Below, in pieces: positions 21,661 to 33,400 of a DNA stretch of 64,000 nucleotides. The notes beneath the pieces were generated by a model, which saw only the letters and a list, made by a program, of their open reading frames with translations, did no database searches and was not told where the DNA came from. Origin of the DNA: Typhlomys cinereus (Eukaryota; Chordata; Mammalia; Rodentia; Platacanthomyidae). Every line of letters begins with the position of its first letter. Within the stretch, counting starts at the first letter, position 1. The position numbers and the translations under genes are program-made. The stretch covers positions 2,998,121-3,062,120 of the forward strand of contig JALPQD010000142.1 of assembly GCA_023101885.1 (NCBI GenBank). The letters run 5' to 3'.

Positions 21661-24600
21661 GATTGTCCACTAGAATAGTAATAAAAATACTCTTTAAAAG
21701 AGGCAATTTTGTAGAAATAATAGTGGAGACTTTAAATGAAAACATGTTTGCTTAGATTTGCTTAGATACAAAGCATGCTATAATGCAGCCAATACAGTAT
21801 TTACAATGATGAACAGAAATGGAAAAATAAGCAGATTCCCTATAAAGAAGCAACAAATATAGGACAATATCTAATTTTTTCATTGAGATTAAGCAACTAT
21901 AAGAGTAATACATATGTCTGATGATGTAATAGAGACAAGTCTGCTCCAGACATGGGTAACCTGATGGATTTTGATGAGTGCTTCACAACAATGAATATAC
22001 ATCTCATCAAAATATCATGGTAGGGAGACATAGGCCCTAGGGGGCAATCTATTACTGGTATTTTCTTTAGTGGACACATAGTTAAATTATCTTCTAAATA
22101 TTTATTTTTATATCAATAGAATTATGTTATAGAAGACTCTTTGGCAATGGGAAATGATCAATGAGAAATTCATAATTTTTAAAGTGATGAGAATAACTGA
22201 CTTCCAAGTATTCAACACTGAACAGCTATAGAGCACCTTCTAAGGACTAGAGAACATCAAGGAAGAGGGTCAGAAGGATGGTATGACTCTGATGAGAGGA
22301 GGAATATCAAAAAATTACTGTCTTCTGACTTGCCATGGCCACTACAAATATGAACATGCAACATCTGTGACTAACTGTACAAAAATACTAACTGTATAAA
22401 ATAATTATAAACTTAAAGCCATGTAAATAGGAAGATTGTTAATTAGCAAGAATAAAGGGTTCACAGAGATTGAAAGGCACAAAAAACTGGTAATGGGAGG
22501 AACTATGATCACAATATATTTTATACAGACATATATGATATTGTTCAAAATTTAAATAGCATAAAAAGTGTATTAAATTCAAGGAGTAGAAACTTGAATT
22601 ACTATTTAATGAACCAGGAACTATAAATGCATCCATGGCAAAACATAATAATAATCACTTTTGTAAAGTTCTTGCTTGCAGATTAATGTAAACACAAAAA
22701 ATTTCAGTAACAATATTTCAGTTGTCAATATGTAATCAACAGAGTGTGTTCACATATGTATTCCGAAAATTTATGTGGGAGAAGTTAATATTAATTTTAG
22801 ACATATATTCACATTAATAACAAACTGTTTTGAATTTTTTACATTATGTAGTGTTATTTTATTGAAATATTTTAAAGGGAATTAACTTTTTCTGTAGTTC
22901 ATAATGTTAAGTAATCTCAGAACAATTGAAAATAAATGATTTAGGAAAAACAATGTACAATTTGAAAATATGGAAATGTATAGCTGTTTGTGAAGAAGTG
23001 GAGTAATTACTAGAGGAGAGAAATGGGTTTTCTGTCATAGTGGCAGCAATATTCAATCTCAATACAAATGGCAACTTGAATGGCAACTTGATGATTTATA
23101 TGTTGTAAAAAATGATAATGCTGCTCATTTGGACACATTTGTATAAAATACTTCAAAACTTTACTCACTAAAAACCATTCACAAGGTGCTAAACTTCACA
23201 GATCACAAACTCAATCAATAAATTTATTTTATTATATGGTAGACAATGTTAAGTACCACTAAAAATTAATAAGAAATGTAGGGTGCTACCTGCAGAATGT
23301 CATCTTGACAAATCCCCTTGACAAAGGGATTTCATATTTATCTGTGGAATTCTGCACAAGACTGATTTCTCCTGATGTTACAGTTTAGTTATCGAGTGTG
23401 TGCTAAAAGCTAGGTGGACTATCATTTCCCTATCTCTCTTTCCACCAATTGCAAATACTTCAGGAAAGCATACAACCTGATCCCCATTTCCTATTTACAT
23501 TTCTGTGTAAATTAATGTTTCAGGAACTTGATGTGGGGGGGGTGTTCTCAGGGAGGGAAGATACTACTGAAGACTGTGATACCACCACATCAGCTTGGCC
23601 CACTGATCCCTGATCTTCTTATCTATCTTGTGTCCTGTGAATTATTTTTTCTTCCTCTGAATTTCACATGGCCCTAGGATTAACCTGTAAGTACAATCAT
23701 CTGGAATTAATTTTATCAATACTGTTTAGGCCAAAATAAATGAACATTTTTATAAACTTACAAAGAAATTCAAGAATTTTGAGAATTTGTTGTTTCTCCC
23801 ATTAGCCCTGAACATGAAAGAACAAGATTGGAGAGGAGTGCCACTGTTCATGTTGTACCTGTCTGCACTCAGAATTATGAACTGATGGCAGCCCATCTAT
23901 AATGCTCTTAAATGATTGGATATCATCCTTCTTAAAATGGAGTAAGAGATCCTTGTTACATTCTATCCTCTTGGTTGTGCGCCTAGAAGAGATCACTACT
24001 GACTGCGTAAGAGATACTTATTTCACTTGCAGTTGTGAAGACTAAGTCCAAGATGGAAAGGTGACATCTGCTAAAGACTTTTTTGCTTCATAATATGCTG
24101 ACACATCTCACACGGTAAAAAGGAAGAGGCCTGTATTTATTCGTATTGCTCTATTATATAATAGTGTGTGGCTTCTTTTTTTTTTTTTCTGGAGGAAATG
24201 AGAAAAAAGGGACTATCCATTCTAGCTAGGATAGTGACAATAGCCCAGACAATTATTCCTTAGTGAGCCCGTGGGTTCATTAGGATTTCTCATATGAGTA
24301 AAGCTTTACTTTGAAAAGTATAGGTGACTCAAGGCAGGTATATCATTCAAAAGTCCATGGTGGTGATGATTCAGAGAAACTGCATCTTTGGAGTTTTCTA
24401 TAGCAATTTCCAAAAGATCTGCCATGTAGTTTCCTCTTCCCAGAAACTGTTACTATTTGCATAATATTTGTAATGAGTCATATGAAATGTATAAATTTCA
24501 GGATCTCCCTGAGACATGTAAGCTACAATCACCTCCAGTGTCTTATTGAGCCTTCCTCCAGGAGGAAATATTTCAAGGAATATTTCTGAGGGAACAACTA

Positions 24601-24844
24601 CTAAGCACAAAACAAAACCACTTACAAGACAACAGCATCAATTCATTCACGAAGGCAGATCTTCATCTCTTAAAGTTCTCTCTACCTACCACTGTTGCAT
24701 GGGATATTGAATTTACAGCCCATTTACATTGGGAGACAAAGTCAAACCATAGAAGTATAAAATTATTGCTTGTTTCTTCTATGTCAGCTACAGACTAACC
24801 ATGTTCTGGATACCAGTACAATTCATTTCTGTTCACATTTCCAC

Positions 24845-24846
<2 letters not shown>
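21661..24846. other. Unique AT-rich sequence
   Basis: About 3.2 kb without a gene. A G run lies at 23537-23544 and a T run at 24177-24189. No open frame looks coding. Confidence 0.55.

Positions 24847-24885
<39 letters not shown>
24847..24885. repeat. (TA)n microsatellite
   Basis: About 20 uninterrupted TA dinucleotides. Confidence 0.95.
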
Positions 24886-24887
<2 letters not shown>

Positions 24888-25171
24888 GAAGTATAATGTT
24901 CATAGTATTAATTACATCTGCATATTTGCAATGAAATCACAAAATGATAGAAACATAATTATACACGAACTTAGGAGTTATTACAGTATGTCGAGCAATT
25001 CTTATTCTTAGCTATCAAATGTGTTAACTTCATGAAAGTCTTTTAAAGCACTGAGGTTGTATTGTTTTTTAATATGAATGATTACTGATTAAAATCTTGT
25101 GAAATGCATTCATGTGTGTACATAAACAAATTTGCGCTTTCACATATGACATTATTATGAAAAATCAATGT

Positions 25172-25233
25172 CTAGGCCAGATCTGTTAAAAATAATTCAG
25201 CAATGTTCAAATTAATAAGATCAACAGAAGAAA
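25172..25233 (+). repeat. Source copy of a 62-bp templated patch
   Basis: The 62 bases starting ctaggccagatctgttaaaa are repeated without a mismatch at 26122-26183, exactly 950 bp downstream. Here they sit inside ordinary unique sequence, so this is taken as the source. Confidence 0.9.
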
Positions 25234-25499
25234 GTGTAAAATGGAAAGGTATCTTAAGCAATATTCAAATTATGGAATTGAAACATTTCAATAACACTCA
25301 TCCCCAAAAAATTCCCATAGTACCTCAAGGAAATCTGGTTCTTTTGACACTGTCTCCAACCATGACGAATGTTGAAGACTGGTCCAAGCATAGATAGTTA
25401 TACACAGCTGCCATTGAATTCATGACCAGTGATGTGCATGTCTTCTGCAAATGATTATAGCTGAAGTAAGTTCATGAGTACAACAGCTATGTTGTTTAC

Positions 25500-25850
25500 A
25501 AAAGTTGACTTTAAGGCTGGAGAGATTGCTCAGGGGTTAAGCCTCTGCGTTGCAGGTGGAAGGTCCCGAGTTCCGACCCTAGACCCCACGTATAGACGCT
25601 GGGCGGAAGCGGGGGGGGCCTGCGTTTCTGGTCCTCGTAGGGCGGAGCCTGTGAATCCCGGGGCAGAGTAAATAAGGAGGCGGTGGAGGCGGTCCATGGT
25701 GGTTCCCGAATTCGTCTGTGGTTCTACACACACACAGACGCCCACGCACATACATACGCACACATACACACACGTACACACATGTGCGCACACATGCATA
25801 ATTGAATAAATAATAAATAAATTTAAAAAAATTTTAAAAAGTTGACTTTA
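25500..25850 (+). mobile_element. B2-like SINE, full length, 14-bp TSD
   Basis: Element about 25514-25836. Perfect duplication aaaagttgacttta at 25500-25513 and 25837-25850. Head aggctggagagattgctcag (A box slightly altered), B-box-like region around 25565-25580, body with a G run at 25612-25618, interrupted CA tract at 25727-25798 and an A/T-rich tail. It faces the minus-strand SINE at 25974-26293 across a spacer of about 140 bp, forming a large imperfect inverted repeat. Confidence 0.93.
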
Positions 25851-25956
25851 CATGTCTATCCTTGAACTGGCTCTCGAAATATCTCAAATAAAATATTATG
25901 TAATGTCCCAAGTTTTAAAATCTTCCATGTAGGCTTTAAAAAGGTCATGTTTTGTC

Positions 25957-26310
25957 CAACTTTATATTATAAAGATTTTTTTAAATTTATTCAATTGTGT
26001 GTGTGTGCGTATGTATGTGTGTGCACGCATGTCTGTATGTGTGTAAAACCACGGGCGAATTCGGGAACCAGCATGGATACCTCCACCTCCTCCTTGTTTA
26101 CTCTGCCCCAGGATTCACAGGCTAGGCCAGATCTGTTAAAAATAATTCAGCAATGTTCAAATTAATAAGATCAACAGAAGAAATGCGGGCCGCCCCGCTT
26201 CTGCCTGGCGTCTATACGTGGGATCTGGGATCCGAACTCAGGACCTTCCGCCTGCAAGGCAGAGGCTTAACCCCTGAGCCACCTCTCCAGCCTCAACTTT
26301 ATATTATAAA
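25957..26310 (-). mobile_element. B2-like SINE carrying a foreign 62-bp patch, 17-bp TSD
   Basis: Minus-strand element at about 25974-26293, bounded by the perfect 17-bp duplication caactttatattataaa (25957-25973, 26294-26310). Its body is normal up to attcacaggct at about 26123 and resumes with gcgggccgcc at about 26185. Between them about 22 bp of normal SINE body are replaced by a 62-bp exact copy of 25172-25233. The TSD shows that the SINE inserted as a normal copy and was altered later. Confidence 0.93.
26122..26183 (+). repeat. 62-bp patch copied into a SINE
   Basis: Exact copy of 25172-25233. Left junction shares 'ct' between source and SINE; right junction shares 'agaaa' (source agaagaaa, normal SINE ccagaaac). 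Short microhomology at both ends and no A-tail suggest template switching, not retrotransposition. Confidence 0.88.
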
Positions 26311-26359
26311 CTAAATAAAACTACCTCGTTATAATAGTTTTAAAGAGCTGTGGAGAATT

Positions 26360-26445
26360 GTTTGGTAAATTTATTTATGTATTTATTTTATGTAGTCCAG
26401 ACCAGACTTGGCTAGCTGTAAACTCACTATGGAAATGAGAATGAA
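26360..26445 (-). mobile_element. B1-like relic
   Basis: tgtagtccagaccagacttg followed by gtaaactcactatgg resembles the reverse complement of the B1 (7SL-derived) core. Short and diverged. Confidence 0.5.
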
Positions 26446-27540
26446 ACATATACATATATTAATACACACATATAAGATACAGTATATTTCTTTAGTTAGC
26501 ACATCATATAAAATGTTGGTCATCTTCTGGGCATAATACGTTTATATGGAGAGTAAAATCAATATCACTAACCACTACTCTCTATCTGGAGGAAGAAAAT
26601 TAACCCTACCCTCCATCTGGAAAAGCTAATATTTGGAAAAGGTTCTGTATTATATGATTGTCTCAATAAACCACAGGTTGAGCATTTACAAACATTTACA
26701 AAAATATGACAGGAAAACAATATTAAATACACATAATAATTGATTAAAATTTGTTGAAATTGAAAAAAATACTCAAGAAAAAATTATTTTAATAATTAAT
26801 TTTTAATCTTTATATCATAGAAAATCAAATTCCAGACTATTTTAAGTTTTGGCTAGTAACTATTAATTTCACATGTTACTAGAGCTCAGTGTGATACTTC
26901 AGCACATAATGCAGATTGCACAGATTAAATGATGCATTAAAAAATTGAATCACCCTTGCTTTCCTCAGCAAGCTTATGTAGTTAAAAGTCTTTACACATT
27001 ATTTTCCTGTTTCCACATACAACAGAGAACACGTATATAAACTTTGATATTCTGTGTCTGGCTTATATTATTTAATAAAACATTCTATAGTCACATCAAT
27101 TTGACCAAAAATGATATTTTTACCATACCAGACATATATAATTCTATTATTTTCATAGCACATTATATTTTATCCTGAATCCAGTGATTCCAAAGTTGAT
27201 TCCATATTTTCAGAACACATAGCCAAATCAATAGAGTATGTTGTGGCACTGAAAAAAGAAGTAAGATTATATCATTTCAATGTAAATTTGATAACATTTT
27301 CAGAAAGCTTTGTCAGTCTTACATGAATTAAAGTAAACACTCTCCAATATGTTTCTAACATCCTCTGCCACTTATATTAAACATGGAAGAGAACACATGT
27401 ATATTGATAGCAATTTAACCAATATCAGCCAACTGAATACACCCTATGCACACATTATACATCATATATCCATATGTGCACAACATTATTTGTCATCATT
27501 TTCAGATTCTCATGGTTTACCCAGTATAATATAAAGAAAT
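26446..27540. other. Unique AT-rich sequence
   Basis: No gene or repeat recognised. Confidence 0.55.
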
Positions 27541-27575
27541 ATTTTAAAATACCTTTTAAAATTTATTTTTATTTG

Positions 27576-27630
<55 letters not shown>

Positions 27631-27891
27631 CATGCACGGTGTCTCAGAGGGCACTGTTTATCCCTGTGGATGATCAAGGGTGACTTTGGGAATCATTTTT
27701 GATTGCTTCTACTTCCTTCTTTCTTTGCTCTGGGATTTCGCAGGCTTGTTCTACCAGGGTGGGAAGTGCAGGTCCCTGCCATTTCTGCCTGGAGTTTTTC
27801 CATGGGACTTGAAGATCCAAACTCAGGACCTTCTGCTTTTGAGGCAGTCTTAATCTCTGAATCATCTCTCCAGCCCATTTTAAAATATCTT
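27541..27891 (-). mobile_element. Older subfamily of the B2-like SINE
   Basis: Minus-strand element at about 27556-27876: TG tract (27581-27627), then a body aligned with the young SINE but far more diverged and richer in pyrimidine words (gctctgggatttcgcaggct, tgggacttgaagatccaaac), and head ending atcatctctccagccc. TSD attttaaaatacctt/attttaaaatatctt (27541-27555, 27877-27891) with one mismatch. It documents an earlier member of the same lineage. Confidence 0.85.
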
Positions 27892-27924
27892 AAACAATAT
27901 ATTTATTTGAGAGCTGAAAAAGGA

Positions 27925-27932
27925 CAGAGAGA

Positions 27933-27993
<61 letters not shown>
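27925..27993. repeat. (GA)n microsatellite
   Basis: About 60 bp of GA repeats with minor interruptions at its left end. Confidence 0.95.
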
Positions 27994-27995
<2 letters not shown>

Positions 27996-28249
27996 AGCTT
28001 CTGTATAGAGTTCAGATAGCAGGTTTCAGAATTTGGTTCTCATTTCCCATTGCATGGGCTATGTGTAGTAAACTCATGATGTTTGTACACCAGAACCTTA
28101 TTGATAGTCATCTTACCATCCCTACATTTAAACTTAAAATAATGGAATTAAAATAAATAAGCAAACTAATGTAGAGTATTGCAAAAGGGTAGTTGACAAG
28201 GGTTACCATTATTGCATAAATGCATAAATGAATCCTAGCATGAAAATTT

Positions 28250-28665
28250 CATTACATGTATGTATGTATGTATGATGTGTGTATCCCTTACAGACTTACA
28301 TGTTCAGGTGCTTTGTTCTCAGTTGATGGTGGGTGGTGCTATTTTGGTTTGGGGAAGGGTATGAATATTTTGGGCTGTAGGACCTGGCTGGAAGACAAAG
28401 AGCCACAGAAGTGGATTTTAAGCTTTGTGTACCCTAGGGCTTCAGACCTGAACTTGCCGTTTCCAGATTTCTGCAAAGATATCATCAGCCACCTCTTACT
28501 TCATCTTCCACAGTCTTAATAAATCTATTGTTGTGCCTCCAAAGTTTGAGCATAGCTTGATACATCTATTGCCATGCTCAGAAGCACGAGCACAGCTTTC
28601 CCCTTCACTAAAACTGTTTCTGGTAGTCAATTATACTATCACTACAATAAGAAAGTAACTGATAC
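28250..28665 (+). mobile_element. MaLR-type LTR
   Basis: After a short TATG tract (28258-28275) the sequence follows MaLR LTR order: ttctcagttgatggtgggtg, ggctgtaggacctggctgga, and an end gaaagtaactgataca. No internal region or partner LTR is present, so it is a solo LTR or fragment. Subfamily not assigned. Confidence 0.6.
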
Positions 28666-29812
28666 ATCTGCATGAAGATGTCTGTAGACAGTAAAATTCA
28701 AGAAAACTCGAAGTATAGTGCAAATTCATGTCCATCTCATAAACCAATAGTAAAATATATTTTCATAGGAATATGGATGATAGAAGAAGAGACATTTTCT
28801 AAATCTTTACAAATTTTTTTGTAAATTTCAAATACTTCAACAGAAAAAAAAGTTTATGAGATCAATATTCTCTATCATATTCTGGGTTTACAGTGGTTTA
28901 GAACATATGATTGCCTTAACTGTACACATCTGTATATGCTGGACTACATGCATCCCAGCATTCCTTCATGCATGAAGCATATGGTCTGACATGTACGATG
29001 GCAAGTGTGCTTGAACTGCAAATTTGTACAGTCAGTATTTAAAACATTCATTACCTACTAATATGTGCCTCTATCCAACTCTGTCCAGGATGATATGAGG
29101 AGAATGAAGACTTTCAGAGGCGATGACGTCATAGAAGAGAAATCTTGTGAAAAGCACTGAGCACTGCTCGGTTGCCTAGCAATGGTCCGTTCCTAGACAC
29201 ATGATGGTACCTTTTAGTTTATCTTCACGTAAGGAATGAGGGTTTTCTATTGGCCTACAGTCTCTATATTCATATTTTGGAATATTTTTAAGATAATTAT
29301 TTTTACATATGCATATTTATAGACATAATTTATATTTTACTTATATAGAATGTTTGTATAATCTGAATGAGTTTCAGACATTCAAATGTTTTCAAATAAG
29401 TAAACACACAGTATAAATTTCATATTACACTTATATGAAGAATACATTAATAACTATGCCTTATTCATATTCTAAATACATGATGAATACATTGAATATT
29501 GAATTACATTGACTAATTGGCTCAATGCATATTATTATATCCATGAATACTCTTGCAAAGCAAAGAATAGAGTCAACACTGAATCAATTATTATAATATT
29601 CTTGAAAACAAGCCAAAGTAAATAATAATTCAAGAAGGGATATTTCAGAGTTAGTTACTTTAAGCTAAAGAGTATGGAATTAATTATTTAATTATAACAT
29701 GTAGGGCTAGAGATATAAGATTACACTATATATGATAAGCACATAATACAATTTAAAGTATTTATTAATTTTCTTAAGATTTGTAGAATGCATGTGATAC
29801 ATCTGTTTTTAT
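28666..29812. other. Unique sequence with a CRE/X-box pair
   Basis: Otherwise featureless AT-rich sequence. The short block 29095-29215 is richer in GC and holds the two factor sites described separately. Confidence 0.5.
29124..29183. promoter_or_regulatory. CRE plus RFX X-box module
   Basis: A perfect CRE palindrome TGACGTCA at 29124-29131 is followed 39 bp later by gttgcctagcaat at 29171-29183. The latter matches the RFX X-box consensus (GTTGCC followed by an inverted half site RGYAAC) except for the last base. RFX and CREB/ATF sites act together at MHC class II and ciliary promoters, though there the spacing is usually tighter. No gene start is visible nearby, so it might be a distal element. 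Confidence 0.45.
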
Positions 29813-30133
29813 AAAAATATATATTCATGGGGGCTGGAGAGGTGGCTCAGGGGTTAAGCCTCTGCCTTGCAGGCAAAAGGTCCTGAGTTCAGATCCTAGA
29901 CCCCACGTATAGACGCCAGGCAGAAGCGGGGCGGCCTGCGTTTCTGGTCTGGTACGGCGGAGCCTGTGAATCCCGGGGCATAGTAAACAAGGAGGAGGTG
30001 GAGGCGTCCATGGTGGTTTCCGAATTCGTCCGTGGTTCTACATACACACACATACATACACACACGTGTATGTGCATACATGCACAATTGAATAAATAAT
30101 AAACGATAAAAAAATTAAAAATATATATATTCA
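29813..30133 (+). mobile_element. B2-like SINE, full length
   Basis: Element about 29829-30115. Head gggctggagaggtggctcag, anticodon-arm-like cctctgccttgcaggc, body with agtaaacaaggaggaggtgg, short interrupted CA tract (30041-30066) and an A/T-rich tail. Flanked by aaaaatatatattcat (29813-29828) and the same word with one extra 'at' ending at 30133. Confidence 0.93.
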
Positions 30134-32465
30134 TATAAGGACATTTCCATATCATGAGTTTGTGTGACCTTTTTCAAAATTAAATCTATTATTAAATCGA
30201 TTTAGCATCAGTACATATTTTGTGTTCCCATAATGTATTGTGTTATATATATTTTTTGTGTGTATTTAATAAGTATACTTGAGCATGCTGTGTTACAAGT
30301 TAATATTGTAAACCAATTTATACCATATAGTATACGCAATTCAATTAACTTTGTGAATCAACAGTCAAGGACTAAAACTGAACAAATAACTCTGTTTCTC
30401 TCTGCTGTTAAAGAATTATATGCAGCAACTGTGGACATGTATAGGAATGCAAATTATTTTGTACAGCATATTATTCTTTAATATCTACTTTTGTTTTGTT
30501 TTCTATTCAGAACTTTTTGAATTGACATCTGCAGAGAATGTTGCAGAGGATATTGCTGTAAAATTTTATGTTATGATTTGGTTTTATTGTGAAGGTTTTA
30601 GAAAAAAATTATAGGTTTTTAGAAGAGAGAAGTCTGGGGTTTTTTTTTTGTTGTTGACCGTTGAGGGGGAGGTTTCATGCTCACCCAGAACACCACAGCT
30701 TAAACTGTATTCATCCGTGTTATAGATCTCTAAACAATTCAAGGATGCTTACTTCTGAATTCAGCATTTAAAACTGAATACACATGAAATGGCTTCATGC
30801 ATTGTTACACTTCTCCTTTTCCCTTTAAATGAGACATTTTTCAAATAGCATATATGCTAGCAATCCTAAGTTTTGTGACAATAAATTTTGTACATACTGA
30901 GAAAATAAGCATACTTGAATCTGGTTGACTCTTCCTAAAGTGCTCTTATCTATATGTCTTCAAGTCTTACTTGATCAAGAAGCAGTTGAGAAAGCAAATC
31001 GGTTTGCCTATTTTTATTATTTTAAAGGAATAAAAGAAAAATACATAAATTAATAAATCTGGCTACCACAGAGTATAATGTCTCCAAGTAGTAAGTTCTT
31101 ATCAACTAGTTCTGAGCTATAGCCAACATGAATGCAAGAGCCTGTTCTGATTTTAGTCTTTGTAGTTTCCTGACCAAAAATTCACAAGAAGGAATTTCAC
31201 CTGTAGTACTAGGGTTGTGTTTAATATCTCATAGCTTCAAAGATACACATTAATTAATCGAGTAATGAAATATATCTTTCTTCTAACACTTTTAAACTCT
31301 TGTTAAAAATTACCTTACAAAGTAGCAAGTTTCTATAGAGCTATTTTACATGTCCTTTGTTTTGGTTAATCCTCCTGCTCTGCCACTCTGTGTCCCTGGT
31401 CCCTAAGACTTAACTAAACTTTTCCATCCGCAGTATTTATCTTTGCATATCACCTGTATTCTGCTATCCCCTTTCTCTTTAAACATCGACTATATCAATA
31501 GTCCATTTCTTATTCCCTAGTTTTTCAAACATGCAAAGTTAAATACTTGCATCTAGAGATTTGAAGCTAGAAAACACATATGAAAGAAAATGTTGGAATT
31601 GCTCTAGAAATTTCTTCCTTGTTGATTAACTTTCATGTTGCTGCAAGGTCTCTGCTGGCTGCTGAAGGCATCAGCACACCTATCAAGCTATGAACCCACG
31701 AACAACAATATCTCAAGATGTGTCTACTACTTAAACAGAGACATGTCTATTATTGAGGTAACTAACAGCTTACTAATTGGATCAGAGGGCCATCCAATAA
31801 GAAGGATCCATTCTTATCACTGTACTCCTTATCTAAAACTCTGTGAGTAAGGAGTTCTTAAGCCTTAGAGGCAACTTAATGTTGTTACTTAATGAGTTGA
31901 CATGGTTTCACACTACATTCTGAATATCTATGTCTACAGCAGAGATTCTTTGCATTAAGTAGAGTGAATGCAGAGACTCATGGCTATTGAGATTGATGGT
32001 TAAGCATTCAATCCTAATCTGGAAATTTATGTGTCCCCCTCTTGTTCATAGGACAAGGTAGAAGAAGGGAAGGAAGTAATTTAAGAGTCAAAAGAATGAG
32101 AAATTGGCAAATTGCTATCTTTTAGCTATGACATAGCTATTGCAATCCTGATTTCACAGAACAAAAATATAACAAAAGTTATAGAAAGAGAAAGAAAAGA
32201 GGGTATGAAAGGAAAAGAAGAAAAGATTGACAGAAGAAAGGGATTTGGTAGACAGTGCTAGGAATTGAACTTTGAGACACCAATTTTCAAGACATTTTCT
32301 TATCTGAGAGTTAAATAAGAAATATTTAGATGTTGGCTCTCAAGTTTTTACAGTTAACCCTAAGACATCTGTTTCTGCCTTGTGCCTATTTTATTCCCTT
32401 CTAGTATTATTTGTATATAATACAGTATTAGGAATGAGTTTCCTGACAATAAAGACATTCAGTCT
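30134..32465. other. Unique AT-rich sequence, possible decayed repeat
   Basis: No gene. The interval 31640-31880 (tatcaagctatgaacccacg) has the feel of a rodent medium-reiterated repeat, but I cannot place it. Confidence 0.45.
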
Positions 32466-32768
32466 TTCTCTAAGAATTCTTGGTTGTTTGATTAGTTGTA
32501 TAAATTTCTTCATTATGTCACTTATGTTGAACATTGTATTTGAACCATCAACTTTGTGTATGTGTGTAGGTATCATCAACCTTTGACTTTGCAACAGTCC
32601 TATACACAAATTCACCCACACATGCAAGCACCTGTATGTTCATGAATGAATGAATCCATATACACATATACAAATGAAATTGGAAAAAAAGAAAAAGCAA
32701 CAATAAGTTCTACATGTTTGGATGAGAGAGACATATGTTATTTACAATTATGGGAACAGTTTTGAACG
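32466..32768 (-). repeat. High-identity ~305-bp dispersed repeat, copy 2
   Basis: Reverse complement of the repeat at 5247-5555, with more than 90 % identity by eye. It lies about 90 bp to the left of an AT-rich run leading to the CpG-rich block at 32985. The two may be parts of one minus-strand element, but copy 1 has no such neighbour. Confidence 0.75.
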
Positions 32769-32984
32769 TGCCCCTGAATTATTCTTTCCAGAGCTATAGT
32801 AACTTGTAGTAGCTATGTGAGGTCTTTGATAAGTCCCTCTTTTTCAACTGAACCATATGCCTTACTCCTTATTAAGATCTATATTTTTATTTTCCTGCCC
32901 TTTAAGATTTTTCTTCAATAATGACCTAATTAACTTATTTGCCTGTATTCTTCTGTCTCCACTATTTGAGATCCTGTTGCCATA

Positions 32985-33400
32985 TCCCCTGCCAGCCCAG
33001 TGGAGGGGGGGAGGATGAGGGGAAACGGCGGGGCCTTGGGGGCTCGAGGCGAATGGGCGAACAGGCGACGGGGTCACCACCAGACCCCGGGAATCAGGTG
33101 AGAAGCAGAAGTGGACGAGATGCTACAGATTCAGAGTCATTAAGGGCGTTTGGGCTTATATAGGGTCAGCGTCCAATCAGGTGTTGCCATCCCTCCGGGG
33201 GGGGGGGGAGGCAGCCACCAGTCATTTAACTGTTTACTAGGTGTCCATTGCAGGTGCAGGTTAGATGCCCGCTTCCCACTGGTTGTTCATCCCTCCGCCT
33301 GCATGGTCCTCTGTTGGGACATGTCCATACTTCCAGACATGTCCTGAATTCGGGAGCCGGGCTAGAGCCTCCCTGAATTGGTAGTGCTTGCAAGATCCCC
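32985..33400 (-). mobile_element. CpG-rich promoter-like segment, LTR-like
   Basis: An isolated GC- and CpG-rich block inside AT-rich DNA. On the minus strand, a CCAAT-type box (tgattgg, 33179-33173) is followed by a TATA box (ctatataa, 33164-33157), then a CpG-rich leader with a strong pyrimidine bias. A run of 12 G lies at 33197-33208. CCAAT plus TATA then GC-rich leader is the layout of a retroviral-type LTR, but no polyadenylation signal, primer-binding site or terminal TG...CA pair could be fixed. A short minus frame at 32862-33080 spans its left edge and is not recognisable. Confidence 0.45.

Noticed and set aside
32862..33080. 72-codon minus frame beside the CpG-rich block as a gag-like or ORF1-like peptide
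   Set aside because: No recognisable motif; ends in AT-rich unique sequence. Too weak to call.
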